A stretch of DNA of 64,000 nt from Apostichopus japonicus (taxonomy: Eukaryota > Echinodermata > Holothuroidea > Aspidochirotida > Stichopodidae). The stretch is from NCBI RefSeq assembly GCF_037975245.1, contig NC_092568.1:19616001-19680000 (forward strand), read 5' to 3'. The notes under the pieces were generated by a model. It did not search any database, was not told where the DNA came from, and was given only the letters and a program-made list of their open reading frames with translations. This document shows positions 1-10,649 of the stretch, in pieces. Position 1 is the stretch's first letter; each line of letters opens with the position of its first letter. The position numbers were made by a program, and so were the translations under genes.

Positions 1-420
1 ATATGCATAGCCTATAAGTATAACATTATAACATTTTAAAAGTTGTTTACCGTGCAGCCTCCTACTCGTATGAGTTGTACTAACGCACATGTTATCTGAT
101 AGGCTGGCTGTGGGAGATACGGTAGCTTATAAAACAAGGTTTCCACAAGTTTGCGTTTGGTGACTCCAAATGGACTTGGACCTCCAAGACCCCTATTGTT
201 TTTGGTGCAGGTGTGTATAGCCACGCACAGTAGACTGACCTGTGTTTATCATGCCGTAGTGTTAATGTATCAAAATGGTGGTTCGGGCCATTTCTATAGT
301 AACAGCTAGTTCTGCTTATACTAACACCTTTCTAGTGTACTGAAGTCATCGAAACCTCAATGCATTTTGCATTCTGGTTTACATTACGCGGTTGAGCAAT
401 TTTGAACAGCGCCGATAGCA

Positions 421-560
421 ACAACGTAAGTTTAGACAACGACGTATGTTTAGGCAATGGAAGTTAAAATAACAACGTGAGTTTGAGCAACAACGTGGTA
501 AAACAGCAGCAACAACTTTAGTTTAGACTGCAACAAACTTAGTTTAGACAACGAAATATG
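421..560. repeat. Degenerate short repeats of a 'caacgtaagtttagacaa' type
   Basis: Five or more imperfect copies of units like CAACGTAAGTTTAGACAA follow each other (caacgtaagtttagacaa, cgacgtatgtttaggcaa, caacgtgagtttgagcaa, and so on). The rest of 1-840 shows no gene. Confidence 0.5.
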
Positions 561-839
561 GTTGCCCTTTTCGCGTTCCATACTGAAGCACTCCTTGCCA
601 AAATTTTGGCTGGCTGGCTACTTACTTGCATGCTTACAGTTCAACAATTAATAACAACTCCCAGTCCTGCTTTAATTCCACTAACAGCCTCTGCAGAGCT
701 TAACCACAAATGTAAACAAACACTGCAGAGACTGGGAGACAAATTAAAGGAGCTTTGGCAAAAGGTGAAGGCTCAGATTTTTTTAAACAATGGGGATTAA
801 TTGTAATTAATTAACTTTTGACCAAAAATTAGGCATCAT

Positions 840-1428
840 CTTATTCATACACAATCCAACAATCATCAGTTCAACTTTGAATATGATCCATCAAAATCTT
901 GAGGAGATTGAGATATTTGAAAATATTACAAAGAATGACCCCTGATGACCCCCTAAATGACATTTGACCTCAATTTTCCGAACACCCCTCATAACCCTCA
1001 TCCCGAGGAACGTTGTGACCAAGTTTCATTATAACTGGCCATACACTGTACGAACAGGAGCAATTTGAAAATATAGGGCCGCGGCCCGGGCCACAAAAGA
1101 CCCCTAGTTGATCTTTGATCTCAAATTCATGAACACCCTGAAGGTAAAACTTCCATAGTACTATCGTGACAAACCTTCAACATTGTACCATGGAATCTGT
1201 AGGAGAAGAAGCATTTTGCGTATTTCCACAAAATGGCCCACAGGTGACCATTGACCCCAAATTTCGGACCATCTCTGATGGCCCTATACCCAATGGTCCT
1301 TGTGTCCAAGTTTCATGAAATTCCATTAAATACTGTATGAGTGGGAGCGGTTTTAGCAATTGTTGACGGATAGAGTGATAGACGCCGCACTGTAACAATA
1401 GCTCACACCAGCATGCTGGTATGAGCTA
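840..1428. repeat. Interspersed repeat-like block ending in a 30-bp near-perfect palindrome
   Basis: The block contains recurring phrases such as 'ccaagtttcat' (1020 and 1305 areas) and 'cattgacccc / catttgacctc', and ends in 'acgccgcactgtaacaata' followed by the palindrome at 1399-1428 (TAGCTCA...TGAGCTA, 28 of 30 positions paired). From memory this style of sequence is common as a dispersed repeat in marine invertebrate genomes, but I could not search for copies. Open frames here are not convincing. Confidence 0.5.
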
Positions 1429-1569
1429 AATATGGAGTTGTCGGTGTAAGGGGTCGGGTGAGGCGCACGTCCCCTCTGTAATCTTCGATCTGTCACTGGC
1501 TACCATGTGTATATAATAGGGATCAGCGCTGTAATTATGACTGTTCCTCTTTCTCTTCCCGAGGTCTTG

Positions 1570-1709
1570 GCGTTTATCTTCTACTTCCTCCTTTTCTCCT
1601 TTTTCTCTCTTTCTTCTTTTTCTTTTCCCTTCCTTCCTCTCCTCCTTTTCTTTTTTCTCCCTCTTTTTCCCTTTTTTCTTCTCTTTTTTTCTCTCCTCTT
1701 TTCCTTACC
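1570..1709 (+). repeat. Polypyrimidine (TTCTCC-rich) tract
   Basis: Nearly uninterrupted C/T on the + strand for about 140 bp. The open frames through it are low-complexity artefacts. Confidence 0.85.
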
Positions 1710-1746
1710 CGGGGGGCGCGCGCCCCCAACGCCCCCCCTGGATGCG

Positions 1747-3081
1747 ATTTTTTTTTCCCAAACAGGTTCTCAATTACGGAGTTTTCAGCCAATCAGATTG
1801 CTCGTGACGTCATCATCAAGCGCTTGATAGCTCGAAGACATACACTGAGTTACACACTGACACTTTATAAAGTCTTGTTACGCGGTTTCCCTGCAAACGC
1901 CCTAACTTTTACTTTTAATGCTTGGATAACATGTTGACCTTACTTATGATACATACGCTACATTCTATCGGTTTCGTGTTTACGCCATCCAAGATTCGTC
2001 AGCCGTTCTATTGAAATCGGAATTCGTTTCGTGGAATGGGTAGGCCTACACCAAAATCAACTTCACGACGCGAGTTCAGCCTTGAATGAATATACGCAAA
2101 ACAGTTTAGTGTATAGTCAAGGCTTCATAATTGACGCACCCCCGTAATTGACGCACCTTCAATTATTACTAGCAACGATAGAGCAGGCCACCTAAACTTT
2201 TTGCAGTCAAGCAGAATTACATATTTCATGAGTTTGAATCCATTTCAGCTATGGAATTTTTAAGCTTTTAACACCCTTCCCCCCGGTTTTGTACGTTCAG
2301 TTTTTGGGCATTTGGAAATCTTGCACCCTAAAAATAACCAACATTTCCTCAATATCATGGACAACACTACTCTCTGGGACCTGATCTGTCTAAGCTTAGA
2401 GGCTCAAAGTATAGCAAACAGCATCTAAAGTCAATGGATGTATACTAAAGCCTTCACTACAGTTAGCTTATCGACGAATGTGTCAATTTAGGGGTATGAA
2501 AGAACTTGACACGGCAGACATTTTGTGGTCAAGTTCTGCTCAATTGTACGTTGCATATGCACAGAACAATAAATATATTGAGATCATTACATTTCTGAGG
2601 AACCACACATATGAAAAACACATACAGTTGAGTGATTTTGATTTTTCCTTGATAAAAATCGTTGATCAAATCCTTAAGTGCGTCAATTATGAGCCCACCA
2701 TGCTACAGTATGATGTATTTCCGTCACTGCACTGTGTACACAGTTATAATACATATAGGCCTATATCGCATGTGTTATGTACCCCTGTACGAAACTTTCA
2801 CTGTGCGATGTTATCGATAAATGCCTTCACAGAAATCTTCGATCAAAGTAGATCATACAATACTAGTGTGCTCATTATGTCTAAACCAATTCCAAACACA
2901 TCTACATATATTTACGAAAAGCTGCGGGTAATTTTGAACGGGTATATCTTCGTTGCAACGAATGGATGCAGACATTTTGATAACCTCGAAGTGAAGGGTT
3001 ATATTGTTATGACGTAACTTTTCCGACCAATCATTAGCGACTATTTATACACAATTGAGAACCTGTTTGGAAAAAAAAATT
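1747..3081. mobile_element. 1.3-kb unit with diverged terminal inverted repeats and long flanking direct repeats
   Basis: The left end starts with an oligo-T run then CCCAAACAGGTTCTCAATT (from 1747). The right end, read inwards on the other strand from 3081, has oligo-T then CCAAACAGGTTCTCAATT. Similarity continues more weakly for about 75 bp to GTGACGTCAT / GTTACGTCAT. Outside, 1730-1746 (CGCCCCCCCTGGATGCG) and 3082-3096 (CGCCCCCTGGATACG) are direct repeats, as expected of a long target duplication or of insertion into a C-rich transposon end; the right flank goes on as CGCGCCTG, a hAT-like terminus. Superfamily unknown. Confidence 0.55.
2415..3017 (+). CDS. Unexplained long open frame inside an inverted-repeat-bounded unit
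   Basis: The frame is open for about 200 codons (2415-3014). The first ATG at 2478 gives 179 aa ending at TAA 3015-3017. It is the longest open frame of the window that is neither low complexity nor part of a recognised gene, and its composition is ordinary for a soluble protein, with no obvious membrane segment or basic run. I recognise no domain. It lies in the right half of a 1335-bp unit bounded by diverged inverted repeats, and its stop codon falls inside the right repeat. It could be a mobile-element protein, an exon of a larger gene or, less likely, chance. Confidence 0.4.
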   Translation, partial: QTASKVNGCILKPSLQLAYRRMCQFRGMKELDTADILWSSSAQLYVAYAQNNKYIEIITFLRNHTYEKHIQLSDFDFSLIKIVDQILKCVNYEPTMLQYDVFPSLHCVHSYNTYRPISHVLCTPVRNFHCAMLSINAFTEIFDQSRSYNTSVLIMSKPIPNTSTYIYEKLRVILNGYIFVATNGCRHFDNLEVKGYIVMT

Positions 3082-3109
3082 CGCCCCCTGGATACGCGCC
3101 TGACTTTCT

Positions 3110-5490
3110 AGTGACACTGATTTAGTTCTAATGGCCTTCAAACTCGGCACCCTTGACTTGAATAGAATAATACCAGTACAAAGAGTTTCTTAAAATAAAA
3201 TTTCTTACAACCTGCCGTATTTCACACTGTGATAGGTGAAAACGACGTACCGGTGTATGATGAGGGTATAGGCAATCCATATATATAGAGATAATTATGT
3301 GGTAAAGTATATAGGTAGATTATCTTACGTGGTATAAATATACAAGATACTACAACTGTTGTCATTCAGTGTCAGTTGGGATATATAGGCTACATAGTAA
3401 GCAGAGGATATATGTTAACTACATGTTACATGCATGGGCTTTGCCATTTTCTTGTGTGTGTGTGTTAATCACTCCCCCATTCAACCTCAACAAAAAAAAT
3501 TCGAAAGTAAGATTGTTAACATAACCGTGTATTCAAACCTTACTATAAAGAGCTAATTTAAACTACGAATATGTGTCTGAATGCACGTGACAATTTGACG
3601 TCTAAAATTCTATTATTTTTCGAGGCTGCAGGGAACATCTCCAGACCCTGCTTCGTTGGAGTCGATTGCAACGATTCCATATAGCCATACCGAAGTAATG
3701 TAATATATATCAGCAAAAATCAAATGAATAAATAAAACTCGTTTATTCAAAACTATTCGGTGAAAATGTACTAATAGATAAATGCCCCTGATGTCCTTCT
3801 AAGTTTTGGTGTCCACTGTTTTTTTTTATTGGGGGGGGGGGTGGCAGAGTCTGGGTTGATCTGGCCCAAATGTTAAACACGGCTCTGGAATAGATAAAGT
3901 TTATCCTAAAAAAGAATCTGTTACTGTCCTTATAGTACACCAAAACCTTACCAAGAATCATTTCAAATGTTTGGCAATAATATAATGTAATACATGGTAT
4001 ACGGTTTCGTTCATTATCGGAGGTTTAAAACCATTAATTATTCGCTAATTAGAAACAATTAAACGAGTACCAGCAAATACGTTATCACGCAACTCTCTGT
4101 TAGAATGCAGGGAATCAAATTATGTCTCACTATTACAAGATTTCTTTAGTATGAGGCAAAGTATAGGCCTACAACCTATACTCACAATCGTCGGCAGGAT
4201 TTACAGGTATATCATCATATACACGACATGTTATGCATGAATTAATAAATGATATATTATGGCGTACATAAGTGGTGTAGGGAAGCTTCCAAAAAGTGTG
4301 TGTGTTTGAGGGAGGGGGAGGGGTGGAGCACAAAGCCGATCATTTTGGGGGCCCTTGCCTAGAAGGACATCCTATGTTAGTAAGTGCCCAATAAACAATT
4401 TAAGCAGGTAATATTAGCACTCGTGAAACTTGTTTTGGTAATGTTTGATTCATCTAAGATTCGTCATTTCATAGCCGCGCACTCACTCAAAGTTTCCACC
4501 TGAATGGTCCTACCACTCCTTGGGGGGGGGGGGGGGTATTACTATAGGTAAAACATAAAACATTTTGAGAGGGTGCAGAAACATATTCCAGTCCCCACTT
4601 TCAATGCAGGTGACAGCTGCTTATATATGTGTGTATATATGTGTGTATATATGTATGTATATATATGTGTATATATGTGTGTATATATGTGTGTATATAT
4701 GTGTGTATATATATATATATATATGCATAACGTATCAAACAACAAAAATTCCGACTCGAATTCTGTCAGTGTTTGACAACTCCAACGATACGGTGATATG
4801 TATATGTGGATAAAATTGTGCTGACTCTGTGCTGGCAGTTGTAAATATACCCGAACCTGGGATTGGTATATCGGAACTGACTTGAGTAGCCTTTATATCA
4901 ATAAACGGATGTGCGTATACCATGTTACCTTAGCAACATTATTAAGCCACAATGCGTTTTGAGTATATTTTGGAACGATCTGTACAACTGCGTCAGTTTA
5001 CGAACAAACCTCACTTGCCTTGGTTATGTAATCTCTATCTATATGAAATAGTTATATGATTCTTTAAAATGACTACCTAATTAAATGGCTCGTTTATTTT
5101 TCAAGTATCATGCTTAAGTACAGAAACAAATACGCCTCCACGACCTTTCTAATTGAGCCTGCAGGACTTGAGATCGTAATTTGTGGACCGTTGAGTTCGA
5201 CAGCTAATTGCCTAAGCAAACAACGCACTGATTGTCTATATATATTCTCTATATTATAAAGTGATGGAGTACCACCGTTTCAATTATAATGCTTCTTCCC
5301 TATAAATGATTTTAATGAAGATTCTAACGTTGACATCAATAGCGCGGTTTTTTTTTGCGTAACTTGGGTATATACAGACCCTATATAGTAAATGCACATA
5401 GCACATCCCCCTACCACTTTTCATGCACAAGCAGTGACAATGGGATGAAATGCGTACCATATAATACGCTTGTGTAATGTGCAATACTTC
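3110..5490. other. Intergenic, no gene seen
   Basis: AT-rich sequence with an oligo-G run at about 3831-3842, another at about 4521-4534 and a microsatellite at 4622-4723. No supported exon on either strand. Confidence 0.6.
4622..4723. repeat. (TATATATGTGTG)n microsatellite
   Basis: Alternating TATATA and TGTG units on the + strand passing into pure (AT)n. Overlapping frames on both strands translate to Tyr/Ile/Val repeats and are not genes. Confidence 0.95.
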
Positions 5491-5504
5491 GGTATGTGTA
5501 TAGC

Positions 5505-7499
5505 CAGTGTTCGACTTATGGCCCAAAAATTGCATAGCAACAAATTTCGACAATTGCTATACAATATTTTTGTTGCATAGCAATTCCCCAATCTTGAATA
5601 GCAGTTTTGAAATTACCACAAAACGGACCAAATGTTGGCGATCAATGTATTAACTAGAAAATGTGTGTTTATTATTATTTATACTAGTGTTGCTACGATA
5701 ATCGTTTTCAATATCGGTATCGGCCGATATTTGCAATATCGGCAGCATATCGGTATCGGGAAAATTTTGCCTAATTGCCGATAACAGCAAACCGATATTG
5801 AACTTTTCTTTTTAACAGCAGAGCTACCTGTACTTATTTATACTTGCAATGATTTGTTAATCTGCCCAAGACGATCCATTTCTTTAGCGTCAGTTAAACT
5901 CAGATTCATTTTCGATTAATATCCATGGAAACCTGACTCTCCGTAACATCTAAAAACACGTCTACGGCGCGCGAATATAACCAATGACCTTCGTGAACCT
6001 TGGCCTACAAACAGCATTAGTGCAGCATATATACACTGTACTAACCATTCATTTCCTCAAAGGCCTCCGTGAAAACCTTGAACATGATGCATACAGTAAC
6101 TGCACAGTTCAGCAGTGTTGGAAAACCTTGTTCAATTTCCCGCGAACACACTGCCGATTTCCCGCTGGTGTTCGCCTGCCTAGCACGCGTAACGTGCGAG
6201 CATAAAGGCGTGTATGGCAAGCCATGTGGGACAAACACTGCATAATATATCAGCGTATTAATCGTAATTTATACGCGTATTAACTGGAATATATACACGT
6301 ATATATTATTGGCCAATCATATGGCCCGAATATATCCGCGTATTAATTCGAATATATACACGTATTAATTAGAATATATACACGTATTAATTCGAATATT
6401 TATATACACGTATTAAATAGAATATATATGGGGATTAAATCCAATATATGCACGGATTAATTAGAATATACACGAAAACACATTTCCGCTCTTGCTGTGT
6501 ATTAATACCAACGATAAATGTTTTGGCGGGCTCGCGAGATCGCTTCATAAAGCGAAACTTTACACATGTACAACACATATATTCGAATTAATACGCGTAT
6601 ATATTCGAATTAATACGCGGATATATTATGCGGTGTTTGTCCCACATGGCTTGCCATAGGCGTGGTGTCCAGGGGCCCGTCTTAGGGCTATGGTGGGGTC
6701 ATGGGGTAGAACCCCTCGTGGGGATCCTGGGGGCGAAAGCCCCCGAAAATTGTTGTCATATTTTGCGATGTCTGGCGATGAACAAATTCGCAGTTGAGGA
6801 TGCAAAATACTGACAACTTTTTTATTTAAATTGTCACGAAATTGATGAAAATTTTAAAATGACAAGTTAAAGTAGCTATATTATGTTATAAAATGAAAAG
6901 AGATTTAATCTGTCTTTCAATCTTTAAAAAGTGCAACTTACAAAACTTCCGATATTATGAAACAAACAACGTTCAGCAAAGCCCCGTTTCTAGACTGCCT
7001 AACAATGAATAGCGTGCACTATGCGTACATTTTTACAACTGCAGTGTTTAACCCTATACCCAACTACTGTACCACGGTACATGTGCTGCGAAGGTACCTT
7101 CCCAACAACTGTGAGCTCATCCCCTGTGTAACACCTGTTTGTTAACATTTTTTTGGCACGTTGCCAGGGAACCTTTTAGTTACGTGAGATCCGTAACCGC
7201 CGAGGTGGTTAGGCTAGTTGCTTCACACTTAACTATGGTAGGATATTATTTTTTCAGGTTTTTTTTTCGCTATACGGTCAAGTGAATAAGTTGTACATTG
7301 AGTATAAACTCAATAAATTATAACTTCTACATTGTGATCGACAGTTCGTAAGTTAAGGTTTGAGTGTTTGCTCCCAAATCTGACTAGGAATTTGTATCGC
7401 ACAAATCGGCACAATGTGCGATGCTGATTTGGAAACGTCTCGCAAGTTTGTCGTTTTGGATCGCATTTTGCGATGCGATACCGGAAAAATCGAACACTG
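5505..7499. mobile_element. hAT-like DNA transposon, non-autonomous, 1995 bp
   Basis: Starts CAGTGTTCGA and ends TCGAACACTG, and is flanked by the exact 8-bp duplication TGTATAGC at 5497-5504 and 7500-7507. An 8-bp duplication and CAG...CTG termini are hallmarks of hAT elements. No transposase-sized frame is present. Inside lie a block of ATCGGTATCGGCCGATAT-type palindromes (about 5695-5800) and a complete second element (6213-6658). Confidence 0.85.
6213..6658. mobile_element. 446-bp TIR element (MITE) nested in the hAT element
   Basis: The ends are inverted copies beginning TATGGCAAGCCATGTGGGAC, with similarity over about 75 bp, flanked by the 6-bp direct repeat GGCGTG (6207-6212 and 6659-6664). 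The interior is AT-rich and built of near-tandem ACGTATTAATTCGAATATAT-type units. It has no coding capacity. The superfamily cannot be decided from a 6-bp duplication alone. Confidence 0.8.
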
Positions 7500-8710
7500 T
7501 GTATAGCCTATATATATATCCCACGAGAAAGGAATTAATTCACTTACAAATATCCACACATTGTAACAGTTATTAAGCTGTAAAAAAAAAATACCGTAGT
7601 CCTTCGTTTCTTTAATAAAGTAGGTGGCGATGGCAGGAATCAGATCAAAGTTCAGTGATGTTACATATAGGTGAAAGTTCGCCTTTATAATAGCCTATGT
7701 CACCCACGCTTGTTCTGGAATTCATAACTCTAGAAATGAAATTCATTTAGCTTTTAATGATTTTCCTTTTCAGTATAGTCATTTTTGTCACGTGTGTTAA
7801 TAATAATAATGTTGGTTTGGTATTTGTCTCCTGTTAACTGCCACGTGGGTTACGGGAGAGTAAACATGACATTTACCCGCATCCATGTAATGTTACACCG
7901 TCCCATATTGACATGTGCAGGGCTGACTGTAAATTCAATGCAGATCGCAAGATTTGTAAGGGCATCATGGATATCGATTTGCTTCTCAAAGTGGAGCTGA
8001 GAGTGGGCGGGGGAAGGGGGGTAGGACATTTTAGCTAACATGTCATGTAGGCGAACAGAGTGCCATCCTTAGGCATGGATGTAACACACAGATGGGCAAA
8101 AGACTACCCGCAGGCAAGTCAAGTTCTGTGCCTCGCCAGAAAATTTGAAATTATTTTAAGTCGATATCTTAAGTTGAAAAGTCGAACGTTTGACATACAA
8201 TTAACTACCACATTTTCAACATAAAAGTTTTGCACATACATTTTGAAATTAAATCATCGAAACTTCAAAAGGTATTAAACGTCAAGTAGAGAGGGCGTGA
8301 TCGTCAATTCAAGATGCACATGGTGAACAATTTGAGATACGTCGAATTTTCGGTATATATAAAAAGTCGAACTTCGAGGAAATGGTCAAAATTTTGAGAT
8401 CAAAATAGTCAAAGTGTTGAAATTAGTCACAGTCGAAATTAGGAATGACCCATCACGGCCACTATAGTATTTCTTAAAACCAAAACAGATTCTCGAGTTT
8501 TTGTCCTTGTAAGTCTTGAGAGATCCCTATATACGCCACTGGTGTAGTGAGTCCGCATATGTAACTCGTGTTCTATCATAATTATACTTGTACTTGTTGT
8601 CGCACCGGTGGATTATACTCGTTCTCCGCTATTTTGGAAGTCTAAAGTATAGATTACTCTACGTGCAAAATGTCTCACGTTAAGAGGCTTGTACTCATAT
8701 CTGTACTCAT

Positions 8711-9599
8711 CAGTGGCGGCGGAACCGGGGGGGGGGGGCTTGGGGGGCTCAGCCCTCCCCCCATGAAAAAGTTGAGGGGGCAAATGCATGATAAGCCCCC
8801 CAATATTTACCAAGGCTCCGAAACGTGCATCTGCCCATTTTTCAATGCATATATACTTGTCGATCTGTCCGATGCACACGTATACTATATATAGGTGTAA
8901 TAATTTTAGTAAATGTGGGGGGGGGGGCTGCTGATAATTGATTGTCTGTATCATGCCTCATCGAATATTAGTGTTTTAAATAAGAGTGTAATAAGCTAAA
9001 CGCTACACTCATCAAAATTTGCGTTTACACTACGATTACACGCAAGGCGTGGAACATGGCTCTATGTTTAAACGCAATCAATTATTAAACGAACAAAAAC
9101 ACAATATTAGCATTTCACCTGTACTGTATAGGGTACATGTATTCGTGACAGTGCTTGGTTCATAGAAATTTGTTGGCAACTGCACATGGTTTCGGAATTA
9201 CCCATTTGTTGACATTATTGAAATGCTTTCTGTTTTTTCGTATCACATTTATTTAATTATTGCATGTAATTGCAAGTAGTAATTTACTACAGTCAAAAAC
9301 GTCTTTGCGAGTACACTACACGAGTAATAGCTACTCTCTTAAAACACCATCGAATATACAAATTACAATGTTTTTACAGATTTTTACGTGCAATCTGAGA
9401 AATTGCAGGCTTGAGACCCATATTTTAGGGCTAGGTATTCGCAGCATAAAACACTCGGGAAGTGCCGTTTCCGGCCATCTGGGGGTTTGAAAAAACCGAA
9501 AATTTTCTTGTACGCTCCGCGCCAACTGATGGTGGCGCTCCGCTTAGATAGTCTCCATACATTAGCCCCCCCAATAATTTTCACGTTCCGCCGCGCCTG
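8711..9599. mobile_element. hAT-like non-autonomous element, 889 bp
   Basis: Left end CAGTGGCGGCGGAACC, right end inverted as CAGGCGCGGCGGAACG. The exact 8-bp duplication GTACTCAT lies at 8703-8710 and 9600-9607. Near the right end is a conserved core (9459-9590: 'gaagtgccgtttccgg', 'gcgccaactgatggtggcgc', 'gcttagatagtct') shared with the elements at 22483 and 24874. Confidence 0.88.
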
Positions 9600-9609
9600 G
9601 TACTCATAT

Positions 9610-10400
9610 ACCAAGAGGAATTCGTCTTGTATTTGCACTACAGATAGGATTGTAGCCTACTCATACTACAAGCCTTGAGTCATTTGCTTATAATGAAACA
9701 ACGCCAAACAATGACAACTATAACAACAATAATCAATATTAACAGCGTAAACAAATGTTCTATCACGTACGGACGATTCCGTTACACCAATTATCAAAAA
9801 CCCAAGTTCGTAGACTTCATTAACTGCGGTCCTACATTTGTGATATTTATGAAACCGAAACCTTACATGCAGGTATACGCTAACGCTATCACATGATGCT
9901 GTTCAATCAGTTATTTATAATACCAGCTCGTTCTTATATATTTCCTGCTTATGCACCGGTTAACGTACAAAATATTCAATACACCGCACCAGGTTCTATT
10001 CTGCCATATATATCAACTTTCGAAGACTATGTCGCTGCAGTGACTGAGATCGCCTGAATATGACGATAAATAGTTATCGTTCATTTTGTTCTAATAGGCA
10101 TGAAGGCATATTGGACGACAATAAAGCCAGTTATTGATATATTCGATTTTGCTATAGCTAATATAAGCCACTCCAAATTGTTTGTCGAGATTTTGAAAAG
10201 TAAATAGTTTAAGTTCAAACGGTACGGTACAGTAAATTCAGTGAACGACTTCACAAGTAAGGAATGCAAACAATGAACTGGAGGTGTGTTAGCCTATATG
10301 CCTGCATAAAGTCAAGGCATATGTTCGTGTCAAACTAATGAGAAGGATCATAATACGACTTATGAAGTAAGTTTTATAATTTAATGTTAGCCTCATATAG
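9610..10400. other. Intergenic, no gene seen
   Basis: Short chance frames only; no splice-supported exon or clear repeat unit was found. Confidence 0.5.
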
Positions 10401-10401
10401 G

Positions 10402-10645
10402 CCATATCCTATAGATAAGGCTGATGTATAGGCACTGTACCATAGATAAGGCTAGGTATAGGCCATGTTCCATAGTTAAGGCCAGGTATAGGCCTTGTCC
10501 TATATAGATAAGGCTAGGTGTAGGCCCTGTCCATATAGATAAGGCTAGGTATAGACCCTGTTCCATAGATAAGGCTAGGTATAGACCATGTCCTATAGAT
10601 AAGGCTAGGTAAATGCCATGTCCTATAGATAAAGCTAGGCCTCTA
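10402..10645. repeat. Minisatellite, unit about 31-34 bp, about 7-8 copies
   Basis: Imperfect repeats built on 'tatagataaggctaggtata' followed by 'ggccatgtcc'. The minus-strand frame at 10393-10725 translates this into LALSIGHGLY-type repeats and is an artefact of the array. Confidence 0.9.
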
Positions 10646-10649
10646 TATA

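Noticed and set aside
7191..7245. tRNA-like 'gccgaggtggttaggctagt'
   Set aside because: Only the D-arm half is present; there is no B box, so it is at most a truncated SINE piece inside the hAT element.
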